In this document: piece by piece, positions 43,066-54,575 of the stretch | How positions within the stretch are numbered: the first letter of the stretch is position 1 | How the letters are laid out: the number at the start of each line of letters is the position of its first letter | Assembly: GCA_902769705.1 (NCBI GenBank) | Contig: CACXPX010000004.1 | Coordinates: 62,001-126,000 of the forward strand | DNA: 64,000 nucleotides | Reading direction: 5' to 3' | DNA from: an uncultured Prevotellaceae bacterium | GTDB taxonomy: Bacteria > Bacteroidota > Bacteroidia > Bacteroidales > Bacteroidaceae | Position numbers and translations under genes: made by a program | The notes under the pieces: generated by a model | Told to the model about the DNA's origin: nothing | What the model saw: the letters and a program-made list of their open reading frames with translations, nothing else | Databases searched by the model: none

Positions 43066-45969
43066 ATGCAACGAGAAGACGAAAAAATAAATATATGGGG
43101 CGCTCGTGTCCACAATCTGAAGAATGTGGACGTTGAGATTCCCCGCAACACTCTGACGGTCATCACGGGCCTATCGGGTTCGGGAAAATCATCGTTGGCT
43201 TTCGACACCATATTTGCAGAAGGCCAGCGCCGGTATATCGAGACTTTCTCGGCTTATGCCCGCAACTTCCTGGGCAACATGGAACGGCCTGATGTGGACA
43301 AGATAACTGGCCTCAGCCCTGTCATCAGCATCGAACAGAAGACCACCAACAAGAATCCTCGCTCCACAGTTGGCACCACAACTGAAATTTACGATTACCT
43401 GCGCCTGCTATATGCGCGTGCAGGAACGGCCTACAGCTATATGTCGGGCGAACGGATGGTGAAATACACGGAAGAACAGGTGTTGCAAATGATATTCAAA
43501 AAATATGCCGGCAAACCCATCTTCATCCTTGCACCGCTTGTACGCCAACGCAAAGGCCATTACCGCGAACTGTTCGAATCGATGCGCCGCAAAGGATATC
43601 TGTATATTCGCGTGGATGGTGAAGTGCTGGAAATCACACGCGGCATGAAAGTCGACCGATACAAGAACCACAACATTGAAGTGGTGATTGACAAACTCAA
43701 GGTGCAGGAAAAAGACGACGAACGATTGAGGAAAAGCGTTCAAGTGGCCATGAAACAAGGAGATGGCGCCTTGATGATCATGGACAAGGAAACAGGAGCT
43801 GTTCGCAACTTTTCGAAACGTCTGATGGACCCTGTTACGGGTATGTCATATGGCGAACCTGCTCCCAATATCTTCTCGTTCAACTCTCCCGAGGGTGCTT
43901 GTCCGAAATGCAAAGGACTTGGTTATGTGAACGAAATTGACCTCAAAAAGGTTATCCCCAATCCGAAACTGAGCATTTACGATGGGGCCATCGTGCCACT
44001 TGGAAAATACAAGAACCAGATGATTTTCTGGCAAATTGGCGCCATTCTTCAACGTTATGAGCCAACCGAGGCTGGGTTGAAGGAAAAGTCATGTGACCTT
44101 CACACTCCTGTTTGCGATATTCCCCAAGAAGCTATGGACGAGATTCTCTATGGTTCGCTTGAAAATGTGCGAATTGAAAAGGAACTCGTTCATACGTCGT
44201 CCGATTATTTCGTTCCCTTCGATGGCATTATCAAGTACCTGCGGAACGTGATGGATAATGACGAATCTGCGGCCGGACAAAAATGGGCTGACCAATTCTT
44301 GGCGCTTTGCGAATGTCCTGAATGCAAGGGAGGACGGCTGAAACGTGAATCGCTCTCGTATCGCATCTGGGACAAGAACATCAGCGAGGTGGCTAACCTT
44401 GATATTGCCGACTTGCGTGAATGGCTTACCCATGTTGAAGAACACATGGAGCCCATTCAACAGAAGATTGCGGCTGAGATTGTAAAAGAACTCCGTTCGC
44501 GCGTTGATTTTCTGCTTGAGGTGGGTCTTGACTATCTCTCGCTTAACCGCCAATCAGCCAGCCTTTCGGGCGGTGAGAGCCAACGCATTCGACTAGCCAC
44601 GCAAATAGGTTCTCAACTTGTCAACGTTCTCTACATTCTTGACGAACCCAGCATTGGCCTTCATCAACGCGATAATGAGCGGCTTATTGCTTCGCTTAAG
44701 CAATTAAGAGACATTGGCAACACGGTCATCGTGGTGGAACACGACAAAGACATGATGCTTTCTGCTGACTATATTGTTGACATCGGTCCCAAGGCTGGGC
44801 GCAAGGGCGGTGAAGTGGTATTCCAAGGCACACCACAAGAGATGTGCAAGTCTTTGGAAAAGACGGAAAAGACTGATGACCGCCATATAACGGCACAATA
44901 TCTTATGGGGCTGAAGCAGATAGAGATTCCCGCCACACGTCGTAAAGGCAATGGAAAGAGCATCTTGATTCACGGTGCAAGGGGCAACAACCTCAAAAAC
45001 ATCGATGTGGAGTTCCCGCTTGGGAAACTCATCGTGGTGACAGGTGTCAGCGGTTCAGGAAAATCAACACTCATCAACGAGACTCTGCAACCTATACTGT
45101 CGAAGCATTTCTATCGCTCATTGAAACGCCCAATGCCCTATGACAGCATAGAAGGAATTGGATTCATCGACAAGGTGGTGAATGTTGACCAAAGTCCTAT
45201 TGGTCGCACTCCACGCTCCAATCCAGCCACATACACGGGCGTCTTTGCAGACATCCGTTCGCTTTTTGTCAACCTTCCTGAAGCTAAGATTCGTGGTTAC
45301 AAGCCTGGCAGATTCTCATTCAACGTGAAAGGCGGCCGATGCGAGGCTTGCGGAGGAAACGGCTACAAGACCATAGAAATGAACTTTCTGCCTGATGTCT
45401 ACGTTCCTTGTGAGGTTTGCCATGGGAAACGTTACAATCGCGAGACTTTGGAAGTTCGCTACAAAGGCAAGTCCATAGCCGACATACTCGACATGACCAT
45501 CAACCAAGCCGTTGAATTCTTTGAGAATGTTCCAACCATTCTTCAAAAAATCAAAACCATTCAAGATGTTGGATTGGGCTACATCAAAGTTGGACAACCT
45601 TCCACCACCCTTTCTGGAGGTGAAAGCCAACGCGTCAAGTTGGCAACAGAACTGGCCAAACGCGACACGGGAAAGACGCTTTACATCCTTGATGAACCCA
45701 CAACAGGACTCCACTTCGAAGACATCCGCATCCTCATGCAAGTGCTCAACCGGCTTGTAGAAAAAGGAAACACCATCATCATCATCGAGCACAACCTCGA
45801 TGTCATCAAATTGGCTGACTACATCATTGATATGGGACCTGAAGGCGGGCGTAATGGTGGAACTGTTCTCTCGGTGGGAACGCCAGAGGAAGTGGCTCAA
45901 AGCACGAAAGGCTACACACCCCGTTTCTTGAAACAGGAGTTGGAACAATCCAAGAAAGAAGAGTCTTGA
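43066..45969 (+). CDS. uvrA: Excinuclease ABC subunit A (UvrA)
   Basis: UvrA detects bulky DNA lesions and loads UvrB in nucleotide excision repair. The 967-residue protein has two ABC ATPase halves: Walker [16 protein letters not shown] and [14 protein letters not shown], signature motifs [20 protein letters not shown] and [18 protein letters not shown], Walker [11 protein letters not shown] and [10 protein letters not shown]. Zinc modules are visible as [28 protein letters not shown] and [10 protein letters not shown]. The insertion domain between 120 and 250 is as in Bacteroidota UvrA. It could be read through from the T9SS-cargo gene. Confidence 0.97.
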   Translation: MQREDEKINIWGARVHNLKNVDVEIPRNTLTVITGLSGSGKSSLAFDTIFAEGQRRYIETFSAYARNFLGNMERPDVDKITGLSPVISIEQKTTNKNPRSTVGTTTEIYDYLRLLYARAGTAYSYMSGERMVKYTEEQVLQMIFKKYAGKPIFILAPLVRQRKGHYRELFESMRRKGYLYIRVDGEVLEITRGMKVDRYKNHNIEVVIDKLKVQEKDDERLRKSVQVAMKQGDGALMIMDKETGAVRNFSKRLMDPVTGMSYGEPAPNIFSFNSPEGACPKCKGLGYVNEIDLKKVIPNPKLSIYDGAIVPLGKYKNQMIFWQIGAILQRYEPTEAGLKEKSCDLHTPVCDIPQEAMDEILYGSLENVRIEKELVHTSSDYFVPFDGIIKYLRNVMDNDESAAGQKWADQFLALCECPECKGGRLKRESLSYRIWDKNISEVANLDIADLREWLTHVEEHMEPIQQKIAAEIVKELRSRVDFLLEVGLDYLSLNRQSASLSGGESQRIRLATQIGSQLVNVLYILDEPSIGLHQRDNERLIASLKQLRDIGNTVIVVEHDKDMMLSADYIVDIGPKAGRKGGEVVFQGTPQEMCKSLEKTEKTDDRHITAQYLMGLKQIEIPATRRKGNGKSILIHGARGNNLKNIDVEFPLGKLIVVTGVSGSGKSTLINETLQPILSKHFYRSLKRPMPYDSIEGIGFIDKVVNVDQSPIGRTPRSNPATYTGVFADIRSLFVNLPEAKIRGYKPGRFSFNVKGGRCEACGGNGYKTIEMNFLPDVYVPCEVCHGKRYNRETLEVRYKGKSIADILDMTINQAVEFFENVPTILQKIKTIQDVGLGYIKVGQPSTTLSGGESQRVKLATELAKRDTGKTLYILDEPTTGLHFEDIRILMQVLNRLVEKGNTIIIIEHNLDVIKLADYIIDMGPEGGRNGGTVLSVGTPEEVAQSTKGYTPRFLKQELEQSKKEES

Positions 45970-45974
45970 GAATC

Positions 45975-46082
45975 AAAGGCCATCAATGAGCCTCTCAAAA
46001 GCCACTAATGAGCCCCTCAAAGACCACTAATGACACGGCCAAAAGCCACAAATGACACGCTTAAAGGACATCTATGAGCCGA
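45975..46082 (-). repeat. 22-nt degenerate tandem repeat array, copy 4
   Basis: Five units on the minus strand; the ATGA of each unit starts at 45986, 46008, 46030, 46052 and 46074, all exactly 22 nt apart. Typical minus-strand unit CATTTGTGGCTTTTGGC. Lies between the convergent ends of uvrA and glmS. Confidence 0.92.
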
Positions 46083-46096
46083 GCGGGGGAAACAAT

Positions 46097-46131
46097 AAAG
46101 GCGAATCGTTTTTTCTTGACGACTCGCCTTT
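46097..46131 (-). terminator. Terminator between glmS and uvrA
   Basis: AAAGGCGAATCG (46097-46108) pairs with CGACTCGCCTTT (46120-46131) with one mismatch. It lies 5 bp after the glmS stop; A- and T-rich flanks suggest it can work on both strands. Confidence 0.7.
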
Positions 46132-46135
46132 GTAT

Positions 46136-47980
46136 TTATTCCACAGTAACTGACTTGGCAAGATTCCTTGGCTGATCAACATTCTTGCCTTTGCAAACCG
46201 CAATGTGATAAGCCAGCATCTGTAATGGAATCGTAGCAATCAACGGCTCCAAGCATTCCAGAACCTCAGGCAATTCAATCACTTCATCCGCAATCTTGCT
46301 TATTGTCTCATCGCCACGCGTAACAAGTGCGATAACCCTACCCTTTCGAGCCTTGATTTCCTGAATGTTGCTCACTACCTTTTCATACATGGCGTTATGC
46401 GTGGCAATGGCCACTACAGGCATATCCGAATCAATCAATGCAATCGGCCCGTGCTTCATTTCAGCGGCTGGATAGCCTTCAGCATGGATGTAGCTGATTT
46501 CCTTCAACTTCAATGCACCTTCCAAAGCCACAGGGTAACTAAATCCACGACCCAAATAAAGGAAGTTGCGGGCATAAGTGAACGTGCGGCTCAAATCGGC
46601 AATGCGACTATTGAGTTTCAATACTTCACGCATCTTGTCGGGTATCTCGTTCAAGCCTTTCACTATTTCAAGATAGTCTTTCTGCGCTATGGTTCCACGT
46701 TCTTCAGCCAATGCCAAGGCAAGCATCGTCAACACGGTGACTTGCCCCGTGAATGCTTTCGTTGAGGCAACTCCAATTTCAGGCCCCACATGGATGTAAC
46801 TACCCGTGTTTGTGGCGCGTGGGATGCTGGAACCAATAGCATTACAGATACCATAGATGAATGCCCCTTGTTTCTTCGCCAATTCAACAGCAGCCAACGT
46901 ATCAGCCGTCTCACCGCTTTGAGAAATGGCAACCACCACATCACCTTCTCCGACAACAGGATTGCGATAGCGGAACTCGGAAGCATATTCAACCTCAACA
47001 GGAATGCGGCAAAGGTTTTCAATCATTTGCTTGCCAATCAACCCAGCATGCCAAGAAGTGCCACAAGCCACAATAATGATGCGCTTGGCACCAAGCAACT
47101 GCTTTTTATAATCGATGACAGCACTCAAAGTCACATGATTGGCTTCGGTATTGATACGGCCTCGCATGCATGTAGTCAAACATTCGGGTTGCTCAAATAT
47201 CTCCTTCAGCATGAAGTGGGGATAACCACCCTTCTCAATCTGTCCGAGGTTGATGTCAACTGTCTTGATTTCAAGATTCAGTTCATCATTATACATGTTC
47301 ACAACCTTCAGTTCTTCTCCCCTACGCATCACGGCAATGTTACCATCATCAAGATACACCACTTGGTCGGTATATTCAACAATAGGACTGGCATCGGAAC
47401 CAAGAAAGAACTCATCGTCTCCAATACCCACTACCAAAGGACTTTGTTTGCGGGCGGCAATAATCTGGTTAGGGTCGCGCTTGTCGAGAATGGCAATGGC
47501 ATAAGCACCAATCACTTGATGTAAAGCCAATTGCACAGACGTGAGCAGATCGAGTTTCTTTTTCAGCATGATGTATTCCACAAGCTGAACCATCACTTCC
47601 GTATCGGTGTCTGAACGGAACTCCACGCCCTTCTCCTTCAGTTTGTTCTTGATTTCGGCATAGTTCTCGATGATGCCATTATGGATAATAGCAAGATTCT
47701 TCGACTCCGAGTAATGAGGATGAGCATTCAACGAAGACGGCTCACCATGCGTAGCCCATCGTGTATGTGCAATTCCAACGGTGCCTGAAACATCCTTGTC
47801 AGCACAAAATGCCTCCAAATCAGCAACCTTGCCTTTGGTCTTGAAAACATTCAAGTTTCCCGCCTCACTATGCAATGCCACACCTGCGCTGTCGTATCCA
47901 CGATACTCCAGGCGCTTCAATCCCTTAATCAAAATGGGATAGGCATCCCGCTTTCCCAAATATCCTACAATTCCACACAT
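46136..47980 (-). CDS. glmS: Glutamine-fructose-6-phosphate aminotransferase (isomerizing)
   Basis: GlmS makes glucosamine-6-phosphate from fructose-6-phosphate and glutamine, feeding peptidoglycan and lipid A. The 614-residue protein starts MCGIVGYLGKRDAYPIL with the N-terminal nucleophile Cys after Met removal; HTRWATHGEPS and the glutamine-binding residues follow. Two SIS domains (about 290-600) contain VACGTSWHAGLIGKQMIE and SQSGETADTLAA, and the protein ends LAKSVTVE, a well-conserved C-terminus. No ribozyme-type leader is seen upstream, only a terminator for the preceding gene. Confidence 0.97.
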   Translation of the reverse strand: MCGIVGYLGKRDAYPILIKGLKRLEYRGYDSAGVALHSEAGNLNVFKTKGKVADLEAFCADKDVSGTVGIAHTRWATHGEPSSLNAHPHYSESKNLAIIHNGIIENYAEIKNKLKEKGVEFRSDTDTEVMVQLVEYIMLKKKLDLLTSVQLALHQVIGAYAIAILDKRDPNQIIAARKQSPLVVGIGDDEFFLGSDASPIVEYTDQVVYLDDGNIAVMRRGEELKVVNMYNDELNLEIKTVDINLGQIEKGGYPHFMLKEIFEQPECLTTCMRGRINTEANHVTLSAVIDYKKQLLGAKRIIIVACGTSWHAGLIGKQMIENLCRIPVEVEYASEFRYRNPVVGEGDVVVAISQSGETADTLAAVELAKKQGAFIYGICNAIGSSIPRATNTGSYIHVGPEIGVASTKAFTGQVTVLTMLALALAEERGTIAQKDYLEIVKGLNEIPDKMREVLKLNSRIADLSRTFTYARNFLYLGRGFSYPVALEGALKLKEISYIHAEGYPAAEMKHGPIALIDSDMPVVAIATHNAMYEKVVSNIQEIKARKGRVIALVTRGDETISKIADEVIELPEVLECLEPLIATIPLQMLAYHIAVCKGKNVDQPRNLAKSVTVE

Positions 47981-48006
47981 ACTGACAATAGTTTAGTTTT
48001 ATCCAT

Positions 48007-48044
48007 AAAAAACTGAAAGATGAACGATTGTCGTCCATCTTTCA
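48007..48044 (-). terminator. Terminator of the Wza-like gene
   Basis: On the minus strand TGAAAGATGGACGA pairs with TCGTTCATCTTTCA around a 3-nt loop with one mismatch, followed by TTTTTT. It separates the Wza-like gene from glmS. Confidence 0.85.
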
Positions 48045-48063
48045 ATTCAAAATATCTTATTTC

Positions 48064-48861
48064 TTAGTCTTTCAATATGTTGACGAGCAACGAAGCGACA
48101 GAGGTGACAATTCCAACAAACGTGAACCACATGTTTGTTGATGCACCGATGCCTGCACTCTTGGCTTTCACCCTGTTGGGCTGAACATAAATAATGTCGT
48201 TCTGTTGCAGATAGTAATAAGGATCGTTCAGAACATTTCCATCATTCAGATTGAAGCGGTGAATGCTCTTCTGTCCTTGCTCATCCTCACGAATCAGCAA
48301 CACATTGTCGCGGCGTCCCTGAAGTCCAAGGTCGCCAGCTGTAGCGATAGCCTCGATAATGCTCATTTTTTCCGTGGAAACGGGAATCACTCTTGAGCCG
48401 ATTTCACCAATCACCGTCACACGATAACTTGACATTCGAACCGTAACAATAGGTTTCTCTTGTTCGTTCATGTAAGGCATGATTTTCGAAAGAATCCTAT
48501 CCTCGCACTCACGCTTTGTCAAACCCAACACGTGAATCTTACCAACAACGGGAAAGTTGATATAGCCGTCATTATCAACCAGATAGCCCTGCAACGACCC
48601 ACCACCTGTTGAAAGATCACCCGTATTATTCATAGAACGCGATACAATCAAGTTGAACGGACGAGCAGCCTCTTGGTTGACGGTATTCACCGTGATAGTC
48701 AACATGTCTTTAGGCATGATCTTGGCATCATACAAGCCACGCGAGTCGGCCAAACTGATATGATCAATATTCTGGAAATAAGGAACTTCCTTACTTCCCA
48801 TACAACTGTTCATCAAAAACACGAAAGACAATGCTACGATAGGAACTAAAAACTTCTTCAT
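48064..48861 (-). CDS. Polysaccharide export lipoprotein (Wza-like, SLBB)
   Basis: A 265-residue outer-membrane lipoprotein; the signal peptide ends in the lipobox-like LMNSC. The Poly_export domain (about 40-150, DAKIMPKDMLTITVNTVNQE; GYINFPVVGKIHVLGLTKRE) and an SLBB domain (about 155-240, VTVIGEIGSRVIPV) form the periplasmic ring of capsule or exopolysaccharide exporters. A C-terminal membrane helix (WFTFVGIVTSVASLLVNIL) is present. The usual partner, a Wzc tyrosine kinase, is not adjacent, and a terminator follows, so the gene stands alone. Minus-strand box TACTTTTG (48902-48895) lies 33 nt upstream. The MKKFLV start is chosen over MMHLNMKK for its signal peptide. Confidence 0.9.
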   Translation of the reverse strand: MKKFLVPIVALSFVFLMNSCMGSKEVPYFQNIDHISLADSRGLYDAKIMPKDMLTITVNTVNQEAARPFNLIVSRSMNNTGDLSTGGGSLQGYLVDNDGYINFPVVGKIHVLGLTKRECEDRILSKIMPYMNEQEKPIVTVRMSSYRVTVIGEIGSRVIPVSTEKMSIIEAIATAGDLGLQGRRDNVLLIREDEQGQKSIHRFNLNDGNVLNDPYYYLQQNDIIYVQPNRVKAKSAGIGASTNMWFTFVGIVTSVASLLVNILKD

Positions 48862-49020
48862 ATTCAAATGCATCAATTTTAATTAAAATTTTTGCAAAAG
48901 TACTACTATTTTTTCATACAACCAAGAAATCGGATAAAAAATCATTCAAAAAACCAAATTGCCAAGTGTTTACTCAAGCTTTAGCGCTTACTCCAATCCA
49001 TAACACAGCCCTCTACTACT

Positions 49021-50235
<1,215 letters not shown>

Positions 50236-50257
50236 TTAAAGACTCTTCATAAAAGCC

Positions 50258-51424
50258 TCAATCCATACGATCGCGATAGTCTTCGTAAGTGTATTGGCGG
50301 AGCATTTCTAGTTCACCATCACAATGTACAAGGGCTATAGAGGGATGCCCTATGCCATTGAACATCGTGGTTTTAACGGTGGTATAGTGAAGCATGTCTT
50401 CGAAGATGATATTCTCACCGATAGCCAATTCGTGGCCAAATCGCCAATAGCCCATATAGTCACCCGAGAGACAACTATTTCCACCAAGACGATAAGTAAA
50501 TGGTGGAAAGTCATTAGGATTACCAACGATTTCTTCAGCACGTCTTACGGTGGGCATATATGGCATTTCGAGGCAGTCGGGCATATGGCATGTAAAACTG
50601 ACGTTAACAATAGCGGTGCGAATGTTTTTGTCTTCAACTATGTCAACAACTTGCGCAACAAAAGGACCTGTTTGCCAAGCAAATGCACTTCCCGGTTCGA
50701 GTATTACTTTTAGCCAAGGGTAGCGTACACGGAAGTCTTTCAACAAGCGGATGAGAAGCGGAACATCATAGCCGCGACGAGTCATCAAATGACCACCGCC
50801 AAAGTTAATCCATTTCAGTTGAGAGAACCAAGGAGCAAACTTCTCTTCGATATGAGCAAGCGAACGTTGGAACACGTCTGCCCCACTCTCGCAATGGCAA
50901 TGGCAGTGGAAACCCTCAATGTCAGCTGGTAGCGTAGCGGGCATCTTGTCGGCAGAAACGCCAAAGCGGGTACCTGGTGCGCAAGGGTTATAGAGTTCGG
51001 TCTCTACCTCCGAATACTCGGGGTTGATACGAATGCCGAAACTCAACGCTGGATTGGCTTTCCGAGCCGCTTCACGATGACGCTGGTATTGGCTGAGCGA
51101 ATTGAAAGTGAGGTGGCTCGACATACGGGCGATATCGGCAATTTCGGTATCGGTATATGCGGGCGAATAAGTGTGGGCTGGACTACCGAACTCTTCAAAG
51201 GCCAGACGTGCCTCGAAGAGGGAACTGGCGGTTGTGGAACGGATGTACTCGCGGAAGATGGGGAACGTCTTCCACAAGGCATAGGCTTTGAAGGCAAGGA
51301 TAATCTCCACACCAGCCTCATCGGCTACTCGACTGATGAGCGACAAGTTACGCCGCAAGAGCTTTTCCTCTAGCAGATAGACAGGCTGGTGGATTTGCTC
51401 GAATGTCTCAGTATCTATTTTCAC
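50258..51424 (-). CDS. nspC: Carboxynorspermidine/carboxyspermidine decarboxylase
   Basis: A 388-residue PLP enzyme of the fold III decarboxylase family that makes spermidine or norspermidine by the carboxy route. The PLP lysine is in IILAFKAYAL; PEYSEVETELYNPCAPGTRFG, FHCHCHCESGADVF, INFGGGHLMTRRGYD and the C-terminal GGNSCLSGDYMG are family blocks. The first possible start, TTG 51469, lies in GTCAATT repeats; the GTG at 51424 gives the usual N-terminus (MKIDTETFEQIHQPVYLLEE) and is preferred. The carboxyspermidine dehydrogenase partner gene is not adjacent. Confidence 0.9.
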   Translation of the reverse strand: MKIDTETFEQIHQPVYLLEEKLLRRNLSLISRVADEAGVEIILAFKAYALWKTFPIFREYIRSTTASSLFEARLAFEEFGSPAHTYSPAYTDTEIADIARMSSHLTFNSLSQYQRHREAARKANPALSFGIRINPEYSEVETELYNPCAPGTRFGVSADKMPATLPADIEGFHCHCHCESGADVFQRSLAHIEEKFAPWFSQLKWINFGGGHLMTRRGYDVPLLIRLLKDFRVRYPWLKVILEPGSAFAWQTGPFVAQVVDIVEDKNIRTAIVNVSFTCHMPDCLEMPYMPTVRRAEEIVGNPNDFPPFTYRLGGNSCLSGDYMGYWRFGHELAIGENIIFEDMLHYTTVKTTMFNGIGHPSIALVHCDGELEMLRQYTYEDYRDRMD

Positions 51425-51457
51425 GCTTAGCAAATTTTTAGGAATTTCAGGCGGTTC

Positions 51458-51485
51458 GTCAATTGTCAATTGCTAATTGTCAATT
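51458..51485 (-). repeat. Solo four-heptamer array (GTCAATT type)
   Basis: Plus strand: GTCAATT, GTCAATT, GCTAATT, GTCAATT, 28 nt, between the alpha-galactosidase stop (9 bp away) and nspC. Confidence 0.75.
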
Positions 51486-51493
51486 ATCAGCTT

Positions 51494-53689
51494 TCACTCT
51501 CCTTCCAAATACAGTACACGACTCGACCAGTTGGTCTTCTTTCCCCAATCCACATCATGAGTATAAGGCATTTCGAGGCCGTGATTCATCAGATAGTCCC
51601 CGCTGAAAGAGCGTCCTTCCACATCGAGCGGACGGTTATCAATACGGTTAAGCTCGTGCACTTTATACATACGGTTTGCATCAAGACCAGACATCTTCAC
51701 ACGCGGCAAATGCTCGTTCTGGAACTGCTCCGTTTTCCACCAATAGAAAACAGCCTTGTCTTTCGCCTCAGAGACATACATCAGCGAAGCTAAACCTTTG
51801 TGCTCGTAGGGAGAAAGAAGGCGGTAGATGTCACCAAACTGAACGACGGGACGAATCTGCTTGTATTCGGCAATAGCCTTACGGCAGAGTTCTTTCTCTT
51901 CATCGGTCATGTTCTTGGGTTGAATTTCCATACCCAACCGTCCGCTCATAGCCACGTCGATACGCATCTTGAGCGAAGTGGTGCGATAGACGGTGTGGTT
52001 GGGAGCCGCAGAGATGTGTGAGGCCATTGCGATGGCGGGGAAGAAATAGCTGGTTCCCCATTGCATATAGATGCGTTGAAGGGCATCCGTATTGTCGCTC
52101 ACCCAGAATTCGTCAAAGTAAGGAAGCACGCCCCAGTTTGCCCTTCCTCCACCGCTGGCACATGCCTGAATGGTAAGGTCGGGATATTTGGCACGAACAC
52201 GCTGGCAAACATTCTCAAATCCGCGATGATACTCGATATATAGATGGCTCTGATCTTGCGCGGACAAATATTGCGAACCGTGGTTCATGACAGCCATGTT
52301 GGCATCCCACTTGATGTAATCGATTTCGGGATATTTCGTCATCAAGTTGTCCACGATGCTGAACACGAAATCCTGTACTTTAGGATTCGACAGGTCGAGC
52401 ACCAACTGAGTACCCCCACGGCCTTGAACAGCATCGCGATTGGGAGCCTTTAAAATCCAGTCGGAATGTTTCTCGTAGAGTTCGCTCACCGAATTGGTCA
52501 TCTCGGGTTCAATCCAGATGCCGAACTTCACGCCGTTCTTCTTGGCATCACGCAACAATCCTTCAATTCCTTCAGGAAGTTTCTTGCGGTCTACCACCCA
52601 GTCGCCAAGACTCGAATGGTCGTCCTTGCGAGGATATTTGTCGCCAAACCATCCATCGTCCATCACAAAGAGTTCACCACCCATCTGTGCGATGTCGTTC
52701 ATCATCTGGTCCATCCCCTTCTGGTTGATGTCGAAATAGACACCTTCCCAAGAGTTTAGAAGCACCTTGCGCTCCTTAGTGCCATGTGCCAACTTGTAGA
52801 GACGCCCCCATTTGTGGAAGTTGCGTGATGCACCACTCAAGCCCTCTTTTGAGAAAGTGAGTGCCAAAGCGGGTGTGACGAAACGCTCGCCTTTCTTCAG
52901 ATGGTATTCGGAATTGTCTTCGTTGATGCCGGCAAAAAGATAGTGATATTCAGTATCATCGGTTTCAATCTTCAATCGGAAGTTGCCCGAATAACAGAGT
53001 GCGGCGCCAATGACATCGCCGGCATTCTCGCGAGGTTTGCCGTCGAGCGAGAGCATCACTTCTGCATGATCGGTATGTGAGTTGCGCACGCCATCCTTGT
53101 TTTTGATAATCAGTTGGCCTGGCTCCAACAGCTCCTCGGTCAATCTTCCCTCGTTTGCCCATGAGCCCCAAAGGTGAGATGCCCACACTTCGCCACGACG
53201 AATGGGCAGACAAGCCGAAGCAAATGTGGTGAGCGTGATGGTTCCCTTTTCGTTGTTGACAATCTCCGTCCAAGTCTCTATCATGTCGACATCGTTGTAT
53301 GCGCGGAATTTCACATCAACGGAAATGGGATATTTGGGGTCTTTCAAGTGGATGGTGGTCACGGTTGCAGAGGCTTCTGAAGTCTTGTCGACACCCGTTG
53401 CCACCAACTCGGTTGACATGTTGCCATCAACGTGACGCATAGCGAGGGCGGCCTCCTTGGGAGCATTCTGACCGTATGCGGGATAGACATCCATCGTGCC
53501 TCCACGCGGCCATTGCAGATGATTGGCATCGGCTTCGCTAAGTCGTTTTCCGAAATAGACATACGACGGATGGCGACCATTGTTCACGTCGACCACAAGC
53601 GACATGTTCTTCGTTTGAATGCTTACGGGATCGGCCATCACACACGTGGCCATTGACAACAAGAGTGCCGTCAGGAATGATTTGTTCAT
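51494..53689 (-). CDS. Secreted GH36 alpha-galactosidase
   Basis: A 731-residue exported enzyme (signal peptide about 1-19, VMAD). An N-terminal beta sandwich (about 25-290) precedes the barrel, with LFVMDDGWFGDKYPRKDD, the nucleophile Asp in IDYIKWDANMAV and the acid/base Asp in FWVSDNTDALQR. A C-terminal sandwich ends the chain. GH36 enzymes remove alpha-1,6-galactose from raffinose-type sugars or galactomannan, so it could work with the GH5 mannanase at 18 kb, although the genes are far apart. It follows the WG-repeat gene by 49 bp. Confidence 0.94.
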   Translation of the reverse strand: MNKSFLTALLLSMATCVMADPVSIQTKNMSLVVDVNNGRHPSYVYFGKRLSEADANHLQWPRGGTMDVYPAYGQNAPKEAALAMRHVDGNMSTELVATGVDKTSEASATVTTIHLKDPKYPISVDVKFRAYNDVDMIETWTEIVNNEKGTITLTTFASACLPIRRGEVWASHLWGSWANEGRLTEELLEPGQLIIKNKDGVRNSHTDHAEVMLSLDGKPRENAGDVIGAALCYSGNFRLKIETDDTEYHYLFAGINEDNSEYHLKKGERFVTPALALTFSKEGLSGASRNFHKWGRLYKLAHGTKERKVLLNSWEGVYFDINQKGMDQMMNDIAQMGGELFVMDDGWFGDKYPRKDDHSSLGDWVVDRKKLPEGIEGLLRDAKKNGVKFGIWIEPEMTNSVSELYEKHSDWILKAPNRDAVQGRGGTQLVLDLSNPKVQDFVFSIVDNLMTKYPEIDYIKWDANMAVMNHGSQYLSAQDQSHLYIEYHRGFENVCQRVRAKYPDLTIQACASGGGRANWGVLPYFDEFWVSDNTDALQRIYMQWGTSYFFPAIAMASHISAAPNHTVYRTTSLKMRIDVAMSGRLGMEIQPKNMTDEEKELCRKAIAEYKQIRPVVQFGDIYRLLSPYEHKGLASLMYVSEAKDKAVFYWWKTEQFQNEHLPRVKMSGLDANRMYKVHELNRIDNRPLDVEGRSFSGDYLMNHGLEMPYTHDVDWGKKTNWSSRVLYLEGE

Positions 53690-53738
53690 GATTTCTAAGT
53701 GTAGGATAATTAGGTGATAGATATTGATTGTTAGGTGA

Positions 53739-54416
53739 TTATTGTCCCAAGAAAGTGCCGTCGTTCTGCAGATAGCCCTTCATATGCCCCTTGGTGGCTT
53801 CGAAATAGGGATATTCGTCCCGAAGGGAGATGTCGTCGTAAAGGAAATCGGCCACAATGGTATCATGATAGTCGGGCATCACGAGCCCCATCTTCCCATT
53901 CTTCTGGGCGATGATGGGCATCTGCTTGAGGTCGTCGACATAGACGTAGCACGTGCGAAGGAAATCGTATGACGGCGAAAGGAGCACACGCCCCTGATGG
54001 TCTTTGATGCCAAACTTGCCATCTTGCTCGAACACCTCGTGGAACTGGATGTATTTCTCCTTAATGCGGTTCAGGTAATACACCATGCGACGCTTGTCGT
54101 TCACCAGTTTCAAAAGGTAGTTGAACGTATCGCAATAGTTGGCCATAGCCCGAGCGAGCACAATCTTGAAGTCGAGCCCCGAGATGGCTTTGCGGTTCAA
54201 GTCGATATAGCGTGCGATAGCTTCCTCGCGTTGTGGAATGGTGAGTGTGGAGAGTTGCTCCTCAAACCTTAGCATCATCTGCTTACTGCCGTGCATGGCC
54301 TTAATATAGCGATGAATCTGACGACCCATCTCATCGCAGACGAACTTGTCAATCTGGCGCTCTTCAATAGGGTCGGTCCATTCCGTATCGAAATTCTCTA
54401 ATGTTATTTGTTTCAT
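53739..54416 (-). CDS. WG-repeat-containing protein of unknown function
   Basis: A 225-residue cytoplasmic protein without signal peptide. The N-terminal two thirds (about 1-140) is helical and charged (KFVCDEMGRQIHRYIKAMHG; RYIDLNRKAISGLDFKIVL). The C-terminal part has two WG/KWG-like beta repeats (FEQDGKFGIKDHQGRVLLSP; AQKNGKMGLVMPDYHDTI). Function not recognised. The ATG at 54416 is preferred since a minus-strand TAACTTTG box (54445-54438) lies 22 nt upstream; longer frames cross it. Confidence 0.7.
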   Translation of the reverse strand: MKQITLENFDTEWTDPIEERQIDKFVCDEMGRQIHRYIKAMHGSKQMMLRFEEQLSTLTIPQREEAIARYIDLNRKAISGLDFKIVLARAMANYCDTFNYLLKLVNDKRRMVYYLNRIKEKYIQFHEVFEQDGKFGIKDHQGRVLLSPSYDFLRTCYVYVDDLKQMPIIAQKNGKMGLVMPDYHDTIVADFLYDDISLRDEYPYFEATKGHMKGYLQNDGTFLGQ

Positions 54417-54520
54417 GATATATGCCTTTCTTTTCCGCAAAGTTACTGCTTTTCGTCGAGAAACGAGAAAGGAGTGTTGAATTTTTCTCACATGAGCGTT
54501 AAAAAAAACTAACAAAACAT

Positions 54521-54551
54521 TTTGTCGTCTTCGGAAGAAAGTGTAATTTTG
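54521..54551 (+). promoter_or_regulatory. Promoter of the GH25 gene
   Basis: TTTG at 54521-54524, 19 nt, TAATTTTG at 54544-54551, 25 nt before the ATG at 54576. Confidence 0.72.
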
Positions 54552-54575
54552 TGGTGTTAGAGAGAGGCAGGAGAT

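Noticed and set aside
46136-48063. A glmS ribozyme or riboswitch upstream of glmS
   Set aside because: The 83-bp gap upstream holds only the terminator of the preceding gene; no ribozyme-like fold or room for one.
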